From JAXGPP01 sp964436865 (GTDB lineage: Bacteria; Planctomycetota; Planctomycetia; Pirellulales; Thermoguttaceae), in NCBI GenBank assembly GCA_964436865.1, contig CAYTFK010000005.1:4804-68803 (forward strand): a stretch of 64,000 nt of DNA. The letters are read 5' to 3'. Every line of letters begins with the position of its first letter. Position 1 is the stretch's first letter. The notes under the pieces are model-generated. The model saw only the letters and a program-made list of their open reading frames with translations. It searched no databases and was not told the DNA's origin. Of this stretch, positions 63,400-64,000 are shown in pieces. The translations under genes and the position numbers were made by a program.

Positions 63400-64000
63400 C
63401 TACTGCTTCTTCCCGCCGTTGGTGCGTGCGAACCCCTCGACCGCCTGCTCGATCAGCCGCCGGTGCGACTGCGGGTCGAGCCGCTCATGCACGATCCGTC
63501 CGGCGAGTTCCACCGCCAGCGTGGCGCTCCGCTCGGCCAGTTCCTTCAACGCGCCCGACGTGGCCAGATCGATTTCCTGCAGCGCCCGCTGGTGTTCGAC
63601 CTCGGCATCGTGGCGGGCCTTCTCCACGATCTGACGCCCGACACCCTCGGCATCGCGGCGGGCCTGTTCGAGCATCTGCCGGATCTCGCCCTCGGCGGCG
63701 GACAGACGCTGCTGATAATCGGCCAGCATCCGCCCCGCTTCCTCGTTGGTCCGCCGCGCGGCGGCGATCTCCTCGGCGATTCGGTTCTCGCGCTTGTGCA
63801 ACCCGTCGGAAATCGGCCGCCAGGCCGCTTTCCAGAGCACGGCCACAAGCAACAGGAAGAGGACGCCGCTCCACAGCGCTGAGTCGGTTTGCCAGGTGAG
63901 TGGGTTTACGCCCCCCCCGTGGCCGCCTTCCGCCGCTTGAGCGGTGCCGTGCTCCGGCTCGGACGCGGCCAGAGCAGGCCCAACGCTCACAGCAGCGGCC
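63400..64000 (-). CDS. atpF: F-type ATP synthase b subunit, partial at the window edge
   Basis: 200 codons within the window; the true start is upstream of base 64000. An internal GTG at 63990 is not convincing because the open frame continues with AAAVSVGPALAAS, which looks like the end of a signal peptide, followed by a His/Gly/Glu-rich stretch. Then comes the single membrane helix (ALWSGVLFLLLVAVLWKAAW) and a long coiled-coil (about 70-165) with ENRIAEEIAAARRTNEEAGR. The peripheral stalk of FoF1. It ends with EGFARTNGGKK. Upstream Fo genes (atpB, atpE) are outside the window. Confidence 0.9.
   Translation of the reverse strand, partial: AAAVSVGPALAASEPEHGTAQAAEGGHGGGVNPLTWQTDSALWSGVLFLLLVAVLWKAAWRPISDGLHKRENRIAEEIAAARRTNEEAGRMLADYQQRLSAAEGEIRQMLEQARRDAEGVGRQIVEKARHDAEVEHQRALQEIDLATSGALKELAERSATLAVELAGRIVHERLDPQSHRRLIEQAVEGFARTNGGKKQ

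Overview
The window looks like a draft contig from a high-GC planctomycete, most likely of the Pirellulales type. The markers are two DUF1559 pseudopilin-like proteins with the planctomycete N-terminus (GFTLVELLVVIAIIG), several Gfo/Idh/MocA oxidoreductases (two with twin-arginine leaders), a planctomycete-style LL-diaminopimelate aminotransferase, and a RDD/SpoIIM/DUF4129/DUF4350/MoxR/DUF58 operon. Two runs of exactly 100 N (49651-49750 and 55850-55949) are scaffold gaps of unknown true length; each interrupts a gene. I saw no rRNA, tRNA, CRISPR array or intact insertion sequence.

Layout. 1-5.6 kb: tail of an FAD oxidoreductase, then xdhC divergent from a molybdenum hydroxylase operon (TAT-exported 2Fe-2S subunit, Mo subunit, FAD subunit, 69-aa Cys/His-rich protein). 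5.7-15 kb: secreted proteins (DUF1326 and an unknown), a sugar-type dehydrogenase, dapL, a YciE/YciF ferritin-like protein, a DUF1559 protein with a lipoprotein partner, and two glycosyltransferases. 15-23 kb: a B12-dependent ribonucleotide reductase (nrdJ) behind a candidate NrdR-box pair, ribD, panB, a secreted protein, gap and sixA. 23.5-31.2 kb: two exported Gfo/Idh/MocA proteins, a degenerate exo-endonuclease-phosphatase-like protein, moaB, a HEAT-repeat protein, a lipoate ligase-like protein and a secretin-like protein.

31.2-35.7 kb is the accessory part. A lower-GC HD-domain gene and a tightly linked permuted papain-like hydrolase are flanked on both sides by almost 900 bp of gene-free, repeat-containing DNA, including a 202-bp element with terminal inverted repeats. 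35.7-42.2 kb holds rpmF-fabD-fabG-acpP-fabF and alaS, all on the minus strand. 42.7-49.65 kb is the seven-gene MoxR/DUF58 envelope operon, cut by the first gap. 49.8-58.1 kb holds a TIM-barrel glycosidase-like protein, a Wza-like polysaccharide export lipoprotein, a TPR protein, a cobalamin riboswitch directly upstream of the second DUF1559 gene, and a YfhO-like membrane protein split by the second gap. 58.2-64 kb is the F-type ATP synthase operon on the minus strand (atpF partial, H, A, G, D, C).

Three links stand out. Molybdenum cofactor: xdhC, the hydroxylase operon and moaB. Vitamin B12: nrdJ consumes the cofactor, and a B12 riboswitch controls a surface pseudopilin-like protein. Cell envelope: the MoxR operon, export lipoprotein, YfhO protein and glycosyltransferases. 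The observations I rate highest are the riboswitch-DUF1559 unit, the HD/papain-like pair, and the FAD subunit that has lost its 4Fe-4S ligands next to a Cys-rich small protein.
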